NCBI GenBank assembly: GCA_017961385.1
Contig: JAGCXJ010000094.1
Location: 1-16,858 of the forward strand
Length of the DNA stretch: 16,858 nucleotides
Source of the DNA: Lachnospiraceae bacterium
GTDB taxonomy: Bacteria; Bacillota; Clostridia; Lachnospirales; Lachnospiraceae
Reading direction: 5' to 3'
This document shows, one piece after another, positions 1-7,258 of the stretch. The translations under genes and the position numbers were made by a program. A model generated the notes under the pieces. It ran no database searches, was not told the DNA's origin, and saw only the letters and a list, made by a program, of their open reading frames with translations. Positions within the stretch are counted from its first letter, which is position 1. Every line of letters begins with the position of its first letter.

Positions 1-119
1 ATGAGGTAAAGAAACGATTCGGGATCGAAAAATTCATGATAAATCAGATAGGGCCCACATTCGGTAGCCATACCGGTCCGGATGTTATTGCTCTAGTTTA
101 TCTAGGCGAACAAAGATAG
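1..119 (+). CDS. DegV family protein, C-terminal end only (5' cut by window edge)
   Basis: An open frame enters from the left edge (codons in phase with position 3) and ends at TAG 117-119. The visible 38 residues include IGPTFGSHTGPDVIALVYLG, which matches the signature C-terminal motif of DegV proteins (IGPxxGxHTGPG-like). DegV proteins bind a single fatty acid and, in Firmicutes, include the FakB subunits that present fatty acids to the kinase FakA. Only the last strand and loop are visible, so it cannot be said whether this is a stand-alone DegV or the DegV end of a fusion. The stop lies 9 nt before gltX, and the gltX ribosome binding site overlaps the stop codon, suggesting one transcript. 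Confidence 0.8.
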   Translation, partial: EVKKRFGIEKFMINQIGPTFGSHTGPDVIALVYLGEQR

Positions 120-123
120 GAGT
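117..123 (+). promoter_or_regulatory. Ribosome binding site of gltX, overlapping the upstream stop
   Basis: TAGGAGT contains AGGAG, ending 6 nt before the ATG at 129. It overlaps the DegV stop codon and fixes the gltX start. Confidence 0.75.
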
Positions 124-128
124 ATGAT

Positions 129-1583
129 ATGAAAATAAGAACAAGATACGCACCAAGTCCGACAGGAAAGATGCATGTAGGAAATCTTCGGTCGGCATTA
201 TATGAGTTTTTGATCGCAAAGCATGAAGGCGGAGAATTCATGCTTAGGATCGAAGATACAGATCAAGAGAGAATTGTTGAGGGTGCGACAGAGATAATAT
301 ATAGAACTCTTGAAAAGACTGGGCTGATCCATGATGAGGGCCCCGATAAGGATGGCGGTTATGGTCCTTATGTACAAAGCGAAAGGATGAAAACCGGCAT
401 ATATTTAAAATATGCTAAGGAACTGATCGATAAAGGAGAGGCATATTATTGCTTTTGTGATAAGGAAAGGCTTGATTCATTAAAGACTGAAGTTGTAGAA
501 GGAAAAGAGATCACTGTTTATGACAAGCATTGTCTTTCTCTTTCAAAAGAAGAAGTTGAGAAAAACCTTGCCGAAGGGAAGCCCTATGTTATAAGGCAGA
601 ATATTCCCAATGAAGGTTCAACCACGTTTCATGATGAGCTATACGGTGATATAACTGTCGAGAATTCTGAACTTGATGACATGATATTGATAAAAACCGA
701 CGGTTATCCTACTTACAATTTTGCAAACGTTGTTGATGATCACACAATGAATATCACTCATGTTGTAAGAGGAAACGAGTATCTTTCTTCTTCTCCTAAA
801 TATCAGAGACTGTATGATGCTTTCGGATGGGAGAGTCCAGTATATGTACATCTTCCCCTGATAACCGATGAGAATCATAAGAAGCTCTCAAAAAGAAGCG
901 GTCACTCATCGTTTGAGGATCTGATAGAACAGGGATTTGTAACCGAAGCTGTTGTTAACTATATAGCTTTGTTAGGATGGAGCCCTGAAGATAACAGAGA
1001 GATATTCTCACTTGATGAACTCATAAAAGAGTTTGATTATCACAGGATAAGCAAATCACCCGCAGTATTCGATATTGTAAAACTTCGCTGGATGAACGGT
1101 GAATATATCAAAGCCATGGACTTTGATACATACTACGAAATGGCTAAGCCTTACATAGATGAAGCTGTTAAAACAGATGTTGATAAGAAAAAACTTGCAG
1201 AATGGGTAAAAACAAGGATAGAAGTATTTCCGGATATAAAAGAACTAATAGATTTTGTCGATGAGCTTCCTGAATATGACATTGATATGTATACCCATAA
1301 GAAGATGAAGACAAATGCCGAAAGTTCTCTTCTCGTTCTTAAAGAGATTCTTCCTATCTTGGAAGAGCAGGATGATTATAGCAATGATGCTTTGTATTCA
1401 ACACTGTTAAACTATGTTGAAGAAAAAGGATATAAGAATGGTTTTGTTCTCTGGCCGGTTCGTACTGCTGTTTCTGGCAAGCAGATGACACCCGCAGGTG
1501 CAACTGAATTAATGGAGTTATTTGGCAAAGACGAGACCATTAAAAGAATTAAAGCAGGAATTGCTAAACTTGAACGTGCCTAA
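129..1583 (+). CDS. gltX: Glutamate--tRNA ligase (GluRS)
   Basis: Class I aminoacyl-tRNA synthetase that charges tRNA with glutamate in the cytoplasm. At 484 residues it is the usual bacterial length. The N-terminal PSPTGKMHVGN (residues 9-19) carries the HIGH-type ATP motif as HVGN, followed by RIEDTD (40-45). The KMSKS-type loop reads KLSKR at 252-256. The inserted zinc-ribbon region has C108-x-C110 and a later YDKHC cysteine; the usual final ligand histidine is not obvious, so metal binding may be by fewer or different ligands. The C-terminal anticodon-binding part is present (WPVRTAVSGKQMTP is typical). Whether it also mischarges tRNA-Gln (non-discriminating type) cannot be told by eye. 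The start is set by AGGAG 6 nt upstream, and the gene ends just before a strong terminator. Confidence 0.97.
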   Translation: MKIRTRYAPSPTGKMHVGNLRSALYEFLIAKHEGGEFMLRIEDTDQERIVEGATEIIYRTLEKTGLIHDEGPDKDGGYGPYVQSERMKTGIYLKYAKELIDKGEAYYCFCDKERLDSLKTEVVEGKEITVYDKHCLSLSKEEVEKNLAEGKPYVIRQNIPNEGSTTFHDELYGDITVENSELDDMILIKTDGYPTYNFANVVDDHTMNITHVVRGNEYLSSSPKYQRLYDAFGWESPVYVHLPLITDENHKKLSKRSGHSSFEDLIEQGFVTEAVVNYIALLGWSPEDNREIFSLDELIKEFDYHRISKSPAVFDIVKLRWMNGEYIKAMDFDTYYEMAKPYIDEAVKTDVDKKKLAEWVKTRIEVFPDIKELIDFVDELPEYDIDMYTHKKMKTNAESSLLVLKEILPILEEQDDYSNDALYSTLLNYVEEKGYKNGFVLWPVRTAVSGKQMTPAGATELMELFGKDETIKRIKAGIAKLERA

Positions 1584-1604
1584 GTAAAATAATTGTTATC
1601 AACT

Positions 1605-1635
1605 ATGAGACCGGATATCAGCCGGTCTCATTTTT
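1605..1635 (+). terminator. Rho-independent terminator after gltX
   Basis: A perfect 10-bp inverted repeat, ATGAGACCGG (1605-1614) and CCGGTCTCAT (1622-1631), has a 7-nt loop and is followed by a T run (1631-1635, then ATT). It closes the degV-gltX transcript 21 nt after the gltX stop. Confidence 0.92.
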
Positions 1636-1651
1636 ATTGATAGTATTAATG

Positions 1652-1680
1652 TTGAAAAAAGTCGAAATATTCGGTAAAAT
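1652..1680 (+). promoter_or_regulatory. Predicted sigma-A promoter for the DUF1292-to-tgt operon
   Basis: TTGAAA (1652-1657) and TAAAAT (1675-1680) are separated by exactly 17 nt. Each box differs from consensus at one position. It sits between the gltX terminator and the first gene of the next cluster, which gives a leader of about 40 nt. Confidence 0.75.
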
Positions 1681-1727
1681 TATTAAAGGTATGTAATTCT
1701 TTTGAAAAAGAGATTTGAGGAGAGAAT

Positions 1728-2033
1728 ATGATAGAAAACAACACACCCGAAGAGGAAATGAAAGTAGAGCTTAATCTTGATGACGGTTCGACAGTCATGT
1801 GCGAAGTCATTACAATACTTGAAGTTAACGGAAAGGAATATATAGCCCTTCTTCCTGAAGGACAGGATGATTCTGAAGACCAGGATGTATGGTTCTATGC
1901 TTATTCTGAAAATCCGGATGATGCAAACGAAGAGCCTGAACTTACATATATTGAAGATGATGCCGAGTATGACGCTGTTTGTGAAGCGTTTGACGAATTT
2001 CTTGATGAATGCGAGTATGACAACGAGGATTAA
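1728..2033 (+). CDS. DUF1292 domain protein (YrzB-like), small acidic
   Basis: A 101-residue, very acidic protein. The core (residues 12-45: VELNLDDGSTVMCEV then ILEVNGKEYIALLP) matches DUF1292, a small beta-rich family widespread in Firmicutes with no established function. The acidic C-terminal part, around EPELTYIEDDAEYDAV, also fits the family (a segment ending in a conserved 'I.D..E...V...F' pattern). There is no signal peptide or membrane segment, so it should be cytoplasmic. GAGGAGA lies 4-5 nt before the ATG. It is the first gene after the predicted promoter, and its stop overlaps the next start (TAATG), so it is probably co-translated with the GH13-like protein. Family call is confident; function is unknown. 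Confidence 0.82.
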   Translation: MIENNTPEEEMKVELNLDDGSTVMCEVITILEVNGKEYIALLPEGQDDSEDQDVWFYAYSENPDDANEEPELTYIEDDAEYDAVCEAFDEFLDECEYDNED

Positions 2034-3865
2034 TGAATAATGAACTGAAAATATCATACGGCAAACCCTATCCGCTTGGTGCTACTTATCTCGGAAATAA
2101 TCAGGTTAATTTCGCAGTTGTAGTTAGCACCGATGAACAATGCGGCATTATACTGTATGATAAAAAGACAAAATCAGAAGAGAGACTGTCCTTCTGCTGT
2201 TCGAACAAGGTCGGCAACATACGATGTATGAAAGTTTCAGGTATAGACCCTGACCGGTTTGATTACAATTATTATATTGGCGAGAACATACTCCATGATG
2301 CTTATGCAAAGATAATCCTCGGTAATGAAAACTGGGGTAAATTGCCAACGAATCTACGTGCAGGTATTTATCATGACGATTATGATTGGGAAAAGGACAA
2401 GAATCCGTTAATTCCCTTTAATGATTCTGTTATATACGGACTTCATGTCAGAGGTTTTACCAAGCATAAGAGCAGCATGGTTCAATATCCTGGAACTTTT
2501 TTGGGTATTATAGAAAAGATACCATATATAAAGGATCTTGGTGTTACAGCTATCGAGCTGATGCCTGTTTATAACTTTGTAGAACTGGAACCACCGGTTA
2601 AGGAAAAGGGCGAGTTTTCGCTCTCAGCGTATGAACCGGTTGAACCCAAGCTTAACTACTGGGGATATAAAGAGAGTTTTTACTTTGCACCAAAGTGTTC
2701 ATATAGTCCTAGGAGCATAAGTGCTTCACAAGGATTTAAGGATATGGTTAAGGCTTTGCACAAGCAAGGTCTTGAAGTTATACTTCAGTTTTTCTTTCCG
2801 GAAACTGTTAAGCAGGGATATATAATCGAAGTATTAAAATACTGGATGCAGGAATACCATGTTGACGGTTTTCATCTTATGGGGAGTAAATTGCCTTTAG
2901 CACTTCTTGGGACCGAGCCTATGCTTGCAAATACCAAGATCATTTGTGAAAGCTTTCCTCTTGATGAGATCTATGAACATAATGACGAACCTGCATATAA
3001 GAATCTTGCAGTTTGCAAAGATACATATATGTATGATATGCGCAGACTTTTAAAGTCTGATGAGGGAATGGTCTTACGTGCTCTCGAATATATAAAGAAC
3101 GTTCCCGATAAAATTGGTGATGTTCATTACATTACTCACTGCAATACATTCACCTTGATGGATCTGGTTAGTTATGACAGAAAACACAACGAGTCCAACG
3201 GTGAAAATAATCACGATGGTGCTCCGTATAATGGTTCATGGAACTGCGGATACGAAGGACCGACTACCAGAATAGCTGTAAAGAAACTTCGTCACAAACA
3301 GATTAAAAACGCTATTCTGTTGAATATGATGAGCAAAACAACGCCGTTTATAGTGGCTGGTGATGAATTCGGCAACAGCCAGAACGGTAATAATAACCCA
3401 TACTGCCATGACAGCACCATCACTTGGCTAAACTGGAATAATCTGAATAAGAACAGCGATATATATGATTTCATGAAGAATGCTATCGCTTTCAGACTAT
3501 CCCATAAGATCCTCACATTGCCCCAATCCTATAGGATGACGGATTATATTGAGTGCGGATATCCTGACTTAAGTTTCCACTGTTCTGATCTCTGGAGAGT
3601 AGATACAGATATACTTAGCAGACAATTCGCTATGCTATATTGCGGAAAATATACAGATGACGATGAATTCATTTATATCGCCGTAAATCTGCACTGGACA
3701 GGGCATTCTTTTGCTATACCTAAACTTCCTAAAGGATATAAATGGAAGATAATTGCAAATACCAGCAGTATGGACGATCCCAAGATAACCGAAAATGATC
3801 ATGCCCAGATATTGGTAAAAGAAAGAAGCATCGTTATAATGCTGGGTAACAAGAATATAAAATGA
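2033..3865 (+). CDS. Glycogen-debranching-type GH13 protein, catalytically degenerate (probable pseudoenzyme)
   Basis: 610 residues. An N-terminal CBM48-like domain (about 8-100; KPYPLGATYLG then NFAVVVS) precedes a GH13 barrel of the GlgX/isoamylase type: YGLHVRGFTKH, NYWGYKESFYFAPK, FKDMVKALHKQGLEVIL, and a strongly conserved stretch (about 368-455: FTLMDLVSYDRKHNESNGEN, SWNCGYEGPT, AGDEFGNSQNGNNNPYCHDS, WLNW). The catalytic positions are altered. Region I, DVVYNH in active members, is QFFFPE (252-257). Region II GFRFD is GFHLM, so the nucleophile Asp is Met283. Region IV HDG is C370-N371-T372. Only the general-acid Glu (E306, IICESF) seems kept, and the region II-III spacing is short. Hydrolysis by the normal mechanism is unlikely; an alpha-glucan-binding or regulatory role is my inference. 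Start and stop overlap both neighbours (TAATG, ATGA); the GAGGA before the ATG is only 3 nt away, which favours coupling. No signal peptide. Confidence 0.85.
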   Translation: MNNELKISYGKPYPLGATYLGNNQVNFAVVVSTDEQCGIILYDKKTKSEERLSFCCSNKVGNIRCMKVSGIDPDRFDYNYYIGENILHDAYAKIILGNENWGKLPTNLRAGIYHDDYDWEKDKNPLIPFNDSVIYGLHVRGFTKHKSSMVQYPGTFLGIIEKIPYIKDLGVTAIELMPVYNFVELEPPVKEKGEFSLSAYEPVEPKLNYWGYKESFYFAPKCSYSPRSISASQGFKDMVKALHKQGLEVILQFFFPETVKQGYIIEVLKYWMQEYHVDGFHLMGSKLPLALLGTEPMLANTKIICESFPLDEIYEHNDEPAYKNLAVCKDTYMYDMRRLLKSDEGMVLRALEYIKNVPDKIGDVHYITHCNTFTLMDLVSYDRKHNESNGENNHDGAPYNGSWNCGYEGPTTRIAVKKLRHKQIKNAILLNMMSKTTPFIVAGDEFGNSQNGNNNPYCHDSTITWLNWNNLNKNSDIYDFMKNAIAFRLSHKILTLPQSYRMTDYIECGYPDLSFHCSDLWRVDTDILSRQFAMLYCGKYTDDDEFIYIAVNLHWTGHSFAIPKLPKGYKWKIIANTSSMDDPKITENDHAQILVKERSIVIMLGNKNIK

Positions 3866-4509
3866 GCGCATTACAACATTTAAAGACAGTAAACAGGCAC
3901 AAGAAACTAGTCAGACAGGGATGCTTTGCTGTGGGTCTGTATAAGCAGGGTCTTTTACATGACATGAGCAAGTATTCTCCAAGCGAGTTTATAGTTGGAG
4001 CCAAATACTTTCAGGGAACAAGGAGTCCCAATAACGCCGAAAGAGAAGATGTCGGATATTCCTCTGCATGGTTGCACCATAAAGGAAGAAACAAGCATCA
4101 TTATGAGTACTGGATAGATTATTCGATACACAATGCTCCCCCGGGAATGCACGGAATGATGCCAGCTCCCATGCCAATTAAATACATAGTTGAGATGCTG
4201 ATGGACAGGGTCGCTGCATGCAAGGTATATAACGGTGATGCCTATACTAACAGTTCTCCTATGGAATATTATAATAAAGGACTCGATCCGGCTCCTATGC
4301 ATCCCAAGACAAAAGCCTTTCTAGAGCTTTTCTTAAGAATGCTCGAAGTCTGGGGAGAAGAGGATACATATGCTTTTATAAAAGAGAATATTGTATCAAG
4401 AGCCAAAAAGTTTGATGATAAGGATAATCTTCAATTCTGTCTTGATTTCTGTGAACGCGGTCAAAGAAGACTTCAAAAAGACAGCTTGCAACACAAGGGG
4501 TATTTATAG
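3862..4509 (+). CDS. DUF5662 family protein, histidine-rich, function unknown
   Basis: 215 residues, cytoplasmic in appearance. It resembles the DUF5662 family found in Clostridia: an N-terminal QHLKTVNRHKKLV stretch, LLHDMSKYSPSEF (31-43) and AWLHHKGRNKHHYEYW further on. The spaced histidines and the HD pair (H6, H13, H33-D34, then HH and HH) resemble the metal-binding pattern of HD-domain hydrolases, but that is only a suggestion. The MPAPMPIKYIVEMLMDRVAA segment and an alpha-helical C-terminus complete it. The start is ATGA-overlapped with the GH13-like gene, so translation is probably coupled and the two proteins may share a process. No function is established. Confidence 0.75.
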   Translation: MSALQHLKTVNRHKKLVRQGCFAVGLYKQGLLHDMSKYSPSEFIVGAKYFQGTRSPNNAEREDVGYSSAWLHHKGRNKHHYEYWIDYSIHNAPPGMHGMMPAPMPIKYIVEMLMDRVAACKVYNGDAYTNSSPMEYYNKGLDPAPMHPKTKAFLELFLRMLEVWGEEDTYAFIKENIVSRAKKFDDKDNLQFCLDFCERGQRRLQKDSLQHKGYL

Positions 4510-4531
4510 TAGATATATCAGATCAGGTGAC

Positions 4532-4545
4532 GGAGGCTTAAAGTG
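4532..4545 (+). promoter_or_regulatory. Ribosome binding site deciding a GTG start
   Basis: GGAGG (4532-4536) lies 6 nt before GTG 4543-4545, supporting this non-ATG start for the membrane protein gene; no ATG lies near it in frame. Confidence 0.7.
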
Positions 4546-5250
4546 TATATCGGAAGGGGTAGCAGCAGAAGCGTAGTTACGGCTATAGTCGTGATTTGTT
4601 CCATTTTGTGTGTTGGATTTATGCTATTTGCCAATGCATTTTTAGGATTCTATCTAGGTATATGCAATACACGTTTTGTTGAAAAGAACTGTGTCAACGA
4701 AAACGTATCAGGTAAGCTTGGATTAACATCTGATGACATGCATAAAGTGATTGATCAGTGGATGAGCTCATTAAAGAAAGGAACAGACCCTTCAGCGAAT
4801 GTTATCATTGATGGAGAAAGTGTTGAATTCTTCTCTGCATCCGATAAAGAGATCATTAGTCAGGCATCCAAGAGATTTATCCTGTTAAGAAGGCTTTCCT
4901 ATACATTTATCGGAATAGCAATAGCTTTGTTTTTGATCGTTTTACTTGAAGGCAGAGCGATCATACTAAGAAACACGATCGCAATAACGTGGGGAATACT
5001 CCTGTTTATAGGTGCTGCTGTCATGATATTCGTTCAGATGAATCCGGCTAAGTTTAGAGAGGGATTCTTTACTGATGTGATCATGCGTGGCAAAGCACTC
5101 GAAGGATGGAGAGCAGAGATCATAAATCATGCTATGATAAAGAACGGCTTTGTCATGGAAGTATGTCTGTTTTTAATAGTACAGCTTTTATTCCTTGTAC
5201 TTGTTAACGGTTTTACCGGCAGTAAAAAAGATAAGAAAAGAAGAAGGTAG
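4543..5250 (+). CDS. Integral membrane protein, DUF1461/TIGR01906-like
   Basis: 235 residues with four hydrophobic segments (about 12-35, 110-131, 137-158 and 205-226). The region between the first two, starting LGLTSDDMHKVIDQWMSSLK, is probably extracytoplasmic and matches the TIGR01906/DUF1461 pattern in which a 'D..K.ID..L.YL..G' segment follows the first membrane helix. The later MNPAKFREGFFTD fits the family's 'F...FF' loop between helices three and four. The C-terminus ends in a basic KKDKKRRR tail, expected in the cytoplasm. Function of the family is not known. It begins with GTG behind a good Shine-Dalgarno and lies 33 nt after the DUF5662 gene. Membrane nature is certain; the family name is a recognition by pattern. 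Confidence 0.68.
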   Translation: MYIGRGSSRSVVTAIVVICSILCVGFMLFANAFLGFYLGICNTRFVEKNCVNENVSGKLGLTSDDMHKVIDQWMSSLKKGTDPSANVIIDGESVEFFSASDKEIISQASKRFILLRRLSYTFIGIAIALFLIVLLEGRAIILRNTIAITWGILLFIGAAVMIFVQMNPAKFREGFFTDVIMRGKALEGWRAEIINHAMIKNGFVMEVCLFLIVQLLFLVLVNGFTGSKKDKKRRR

Positions 5251-5261
5251 TAGGTGATATT

Positions 5262-6317
5262 ATGTCAGATAAATATGTAGCATATGTATCAACATATACA
5301 CAGGGAGATAATTACGGTATTCATATATATGATGTCGATCTGGATGAAGGAAAATTTGAACTGAAAGACAAAGTAAAGATTTCAAATTCATCATATGTAA
5401 CGATCACTCATAATTCGAAATATCTTTATTCCATCACGGATTTTGGTGTTGAAGCATACAAGATTGAGCCTGATGGAAGTCTTTCGATCCTTGGAAACAG
5501 CGGAATAAACGGTATGAGAGGATGCTATCTGTCTACAGATTATGAAGATAAATTTCTATTTGTCGCAGGTTATCATGACGGAAAGATCACCGTTCTCAAG
5601 CTTAAGGAAGACGGCAATATAGAAGGGATATGTGATGAGATATTCCATAAAGGATGGGGAAATGTTGCCGAACGAAACTTCAGACCTCATGTTAGCTGTG
5701 TAAAGATGACAAGAGACAACAAATATCTTTGTGCGGCCGATCTGGGTATGGATTATATAGATGTATATACTGTCAACAAGACAACCGGCAAACTAAAACT
5801 CATAGATATCATCCATTCGGAGCAGAATTCCGCTCCGAGACATATCAAGTTTTCAAAAGACGGACATCACATGTATGTAGTTCATGAACTCAATAATAAG
5901 ATAGATGTTTATGAATATCTTGATAAAGGAAATGATCCTGAATTTGACAAAATACAGACTATATCTACAGTTAATGATTACTTTGCAAAAGGATCTGCTG
6001 CAAGTGCGCTCAGTATATCAAAGGACGGCAAATACATGGTTAGTTCAAATGCCGGAGATAATAGTGTTGTCATCTTTTCAATGGATCAGCATTCCGGTGA
6101 AATGAGCAAAGTATTATGCCTTCCGATAAGCGGAGATTATCCTAAAGATGCATGTCTGTTCCCGGATAACAGACATCTTGTAAGTCTTAATCACGAATCA
6201 AATACTATGACATTTTTTACAGTTGATCTTGAAAAAGGACTCCTTATGATGAATCAAAAAGAGATAAAGGTCCAAAAGCCCAACTGCATAATATTTCATA
6301 AACTTGGTCAGGAATAA
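5262..6317 (+). CDS. Lactonase family protein, seven-bladed beta-propeller (6-phosphogluconolactonase type)
   Basis: 351 residues, the usual length of the PF10282 lactonase family (YkgB/Pgl type). Repeated propeller blades are visible: SYVTITHNSKYLYSI, RPHVSCVKMTRDNKYLCAAD, APRHIKFSKDGHHMYVVHEL, ALSISKDGKYMVSSN and DACLFPDNRHLVSLNHESN. The RPH and PRHIKFS motifs are those around the putative active-site face. Members hydrolyse 6-phosphogluconolactone or other cyclic carboxylate lactones; with no pentose-phosphate gene adjacent, the substrate here is open. No signal peptide, so cytoplasmic. The start is 11 nt after the previous stop with AGGTGA upstream, and its stop overlaps the next start (TAATG). 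Confidence 0.88.
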   Translation: MSDKYVAYVSTYTQGDNYGIHIYDVDLDEGKFELKDKVKISNSSYVTITHNSKYLYSITDFGVEAYKIEPDGSLSILGNSGINGMRGCYLSTDYEDKFLFVAGYHDGKITVLKLKEDGNIEGICDEIFHKGWGNVAERNFRPHVSCVKMTRDNKYLCAADLGMDYIDVYTVNKTTGKLKLIDIIHSEQNSAPRHIKFSKDGHHMYVVHELNNKIDVYEYLDKGNDPEFDKIQTISTVNDYFAKGSAASALSISKDGKYMVSSNAGDNSVVIFSMDQHSGEMSKVLCLPISGDYPKDACLFPDNRHLVSLNHESNTMTFFTVDLEKGLLMMNQKEIKVQKPNCIIFHKLGQE

Positions 6318-7258
6318 TGAACACAGACAAGAGAAAAGAACTGATAATAAAATGCAGAAATTTTGCTGCTAAGGGCGAGTTTTGTCTTACTCTAGCAACT
6401 ATCTATATTTTCTGTGTGATCGTTTTATCAAACATATACAGTCACTTCAAGAAGATTATAATTGGGGGTATAGCCGCATTATGTGCGGCTATTGTATTGA
6501 TATCAGGCTACAGATATTATTTTCAAAATGATATTACAGATTCAGAAACAGCTAGCGTTACAACAACAGATACCACTCTTGAAACAAATGATCTGACACC
6601 TGATACAGTTAACGAAGAAAAGACCGAAGATGAAAAGCCTGAACAGAAAGAGGTTACGGCTAAAGTAATCATTGATGAAAGTATTAAACCGGAAGACATA
6701 AACGGTGTAGAGATCCTTGTAAGCAAACTGAAACCGATTCCTGAAGAAAGGATATTCATTCTAGAATATGTCGTACCGGGGAAAAGATGTGATACAAGAG
6801 CTGTACAGCCGATGAAGGATATGTTGGAAGCTGCTCAGAATGAAGAAATAAAACTTGTTATCAGTTCTGCATACAGAGACAATAAAAGGCAGGATGAACT
6901 GTTTGACCAGAAGATAAAGAAATATATGAATTACGGATATTCATATCTGGAAGCATACAAAAAAGCTGCTAATGAACTCTCTATTCCAGGAACCAGCGAA
7001 CACGAAATTGGTCTTGGATTTGATATTATGAGTGAAGATCACCAGAAGCTGGATGAAGCCTTTGGAGATACAAATGCCGGCATCTGGCTTGCAAATAACA
7101 GTTATAAATACGGTTTTATACTTCGATATCCCAAAGGTAAGGAAGATATAACCGGAATACAATATGAACCATGGCATTTCAGATATGTAGGTGTTGATGT
7201 TGCTACATCAATATATAATCAGAGATCTACTCTTGAAGAATACTGGAAAGGACGTTAA
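6317..7258 (+). CDS. Membrane-anchored M15 D-Ala-D-Ala carboxypeptidase (VanY/DacY-like)
   Basis: 313 residues. The C-terminal half (about 130-305) is an M15B peptidase: SSAYRDNKRQDELF, then SEHEIGLGFD with zinc ligands H229 and D236 in the SxHxxGxxxD spacing, and EPWH with catalytic E284 and ligand H287. All key residues are intact, so it should trim the terminal D-Ala from peptidoglycan peptides. The N-terminus has two hydrophobic stretches (about 22-41 and 46-63), then a Thr/Glu-rich linker (about 70-115) typical of a cell-wall spacer. Two membrane segments would leave the enzyme cytoplasmic if the N-terminus is inside, so either only one spans or the topology is unusual; I see no better start. 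There is no vancomycin-resistance gene nearby, so a housekeeping wall role is more likely than resistance. Starts and stops overlap both neighbours (TAATG). Confidence 0.9.
   Translation: MNTDKRKELIIKCRNFAAKGEFCLTLATIYIFCVIVLSNIYSHFKKIIIGGIAALCAAIVLISGYRYYFQNDITDSETASVTTTDTTLETNDLTPDTVNEEKTEDEKPEQKEVTAKVIIDESIKPEDINGVEILVSKLKPIPEERIFILEYVVPGKRCDTRAVQPMKDMLEAAQNEEIKLVISSAYRDNKRQDELFDQKIKKYMNYGYSYLEAYKKAANELSIPGTSEHEIGLGFDIMSEDHQKLDEAFGDTNAGIWLANNSYKYGFILRYPKGKEDITGIQYEPWHFRYVGVDVATSIYNQRSTLEEYWKGR

Noticed and set aside
1683..2057. A 124-codon minus-strand open frame opposite the DUF1292 gene
   Set aside because: The hydrophobic product is the antisense of an Asp/Glu-rich coding sequence. The plus-strand gene has a promoter, ribosome binding site and family match.
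4391..4576. A 61-codon plus-strand frame across the end of the DUF5662 gene
   Set aside because: It overlaps two supported genes in another frame and has no ribosome binding site or recognisable motif.
6317..7258. Vancomycin-resistance determinant (vanY)
   Set aside because: The catalytic domain is VanY-like, but no vanH, vanA, vanX, vanR or vanS gene is nearby, and such carboxypeptidases are common housekeeping enzymes in Clostridia.
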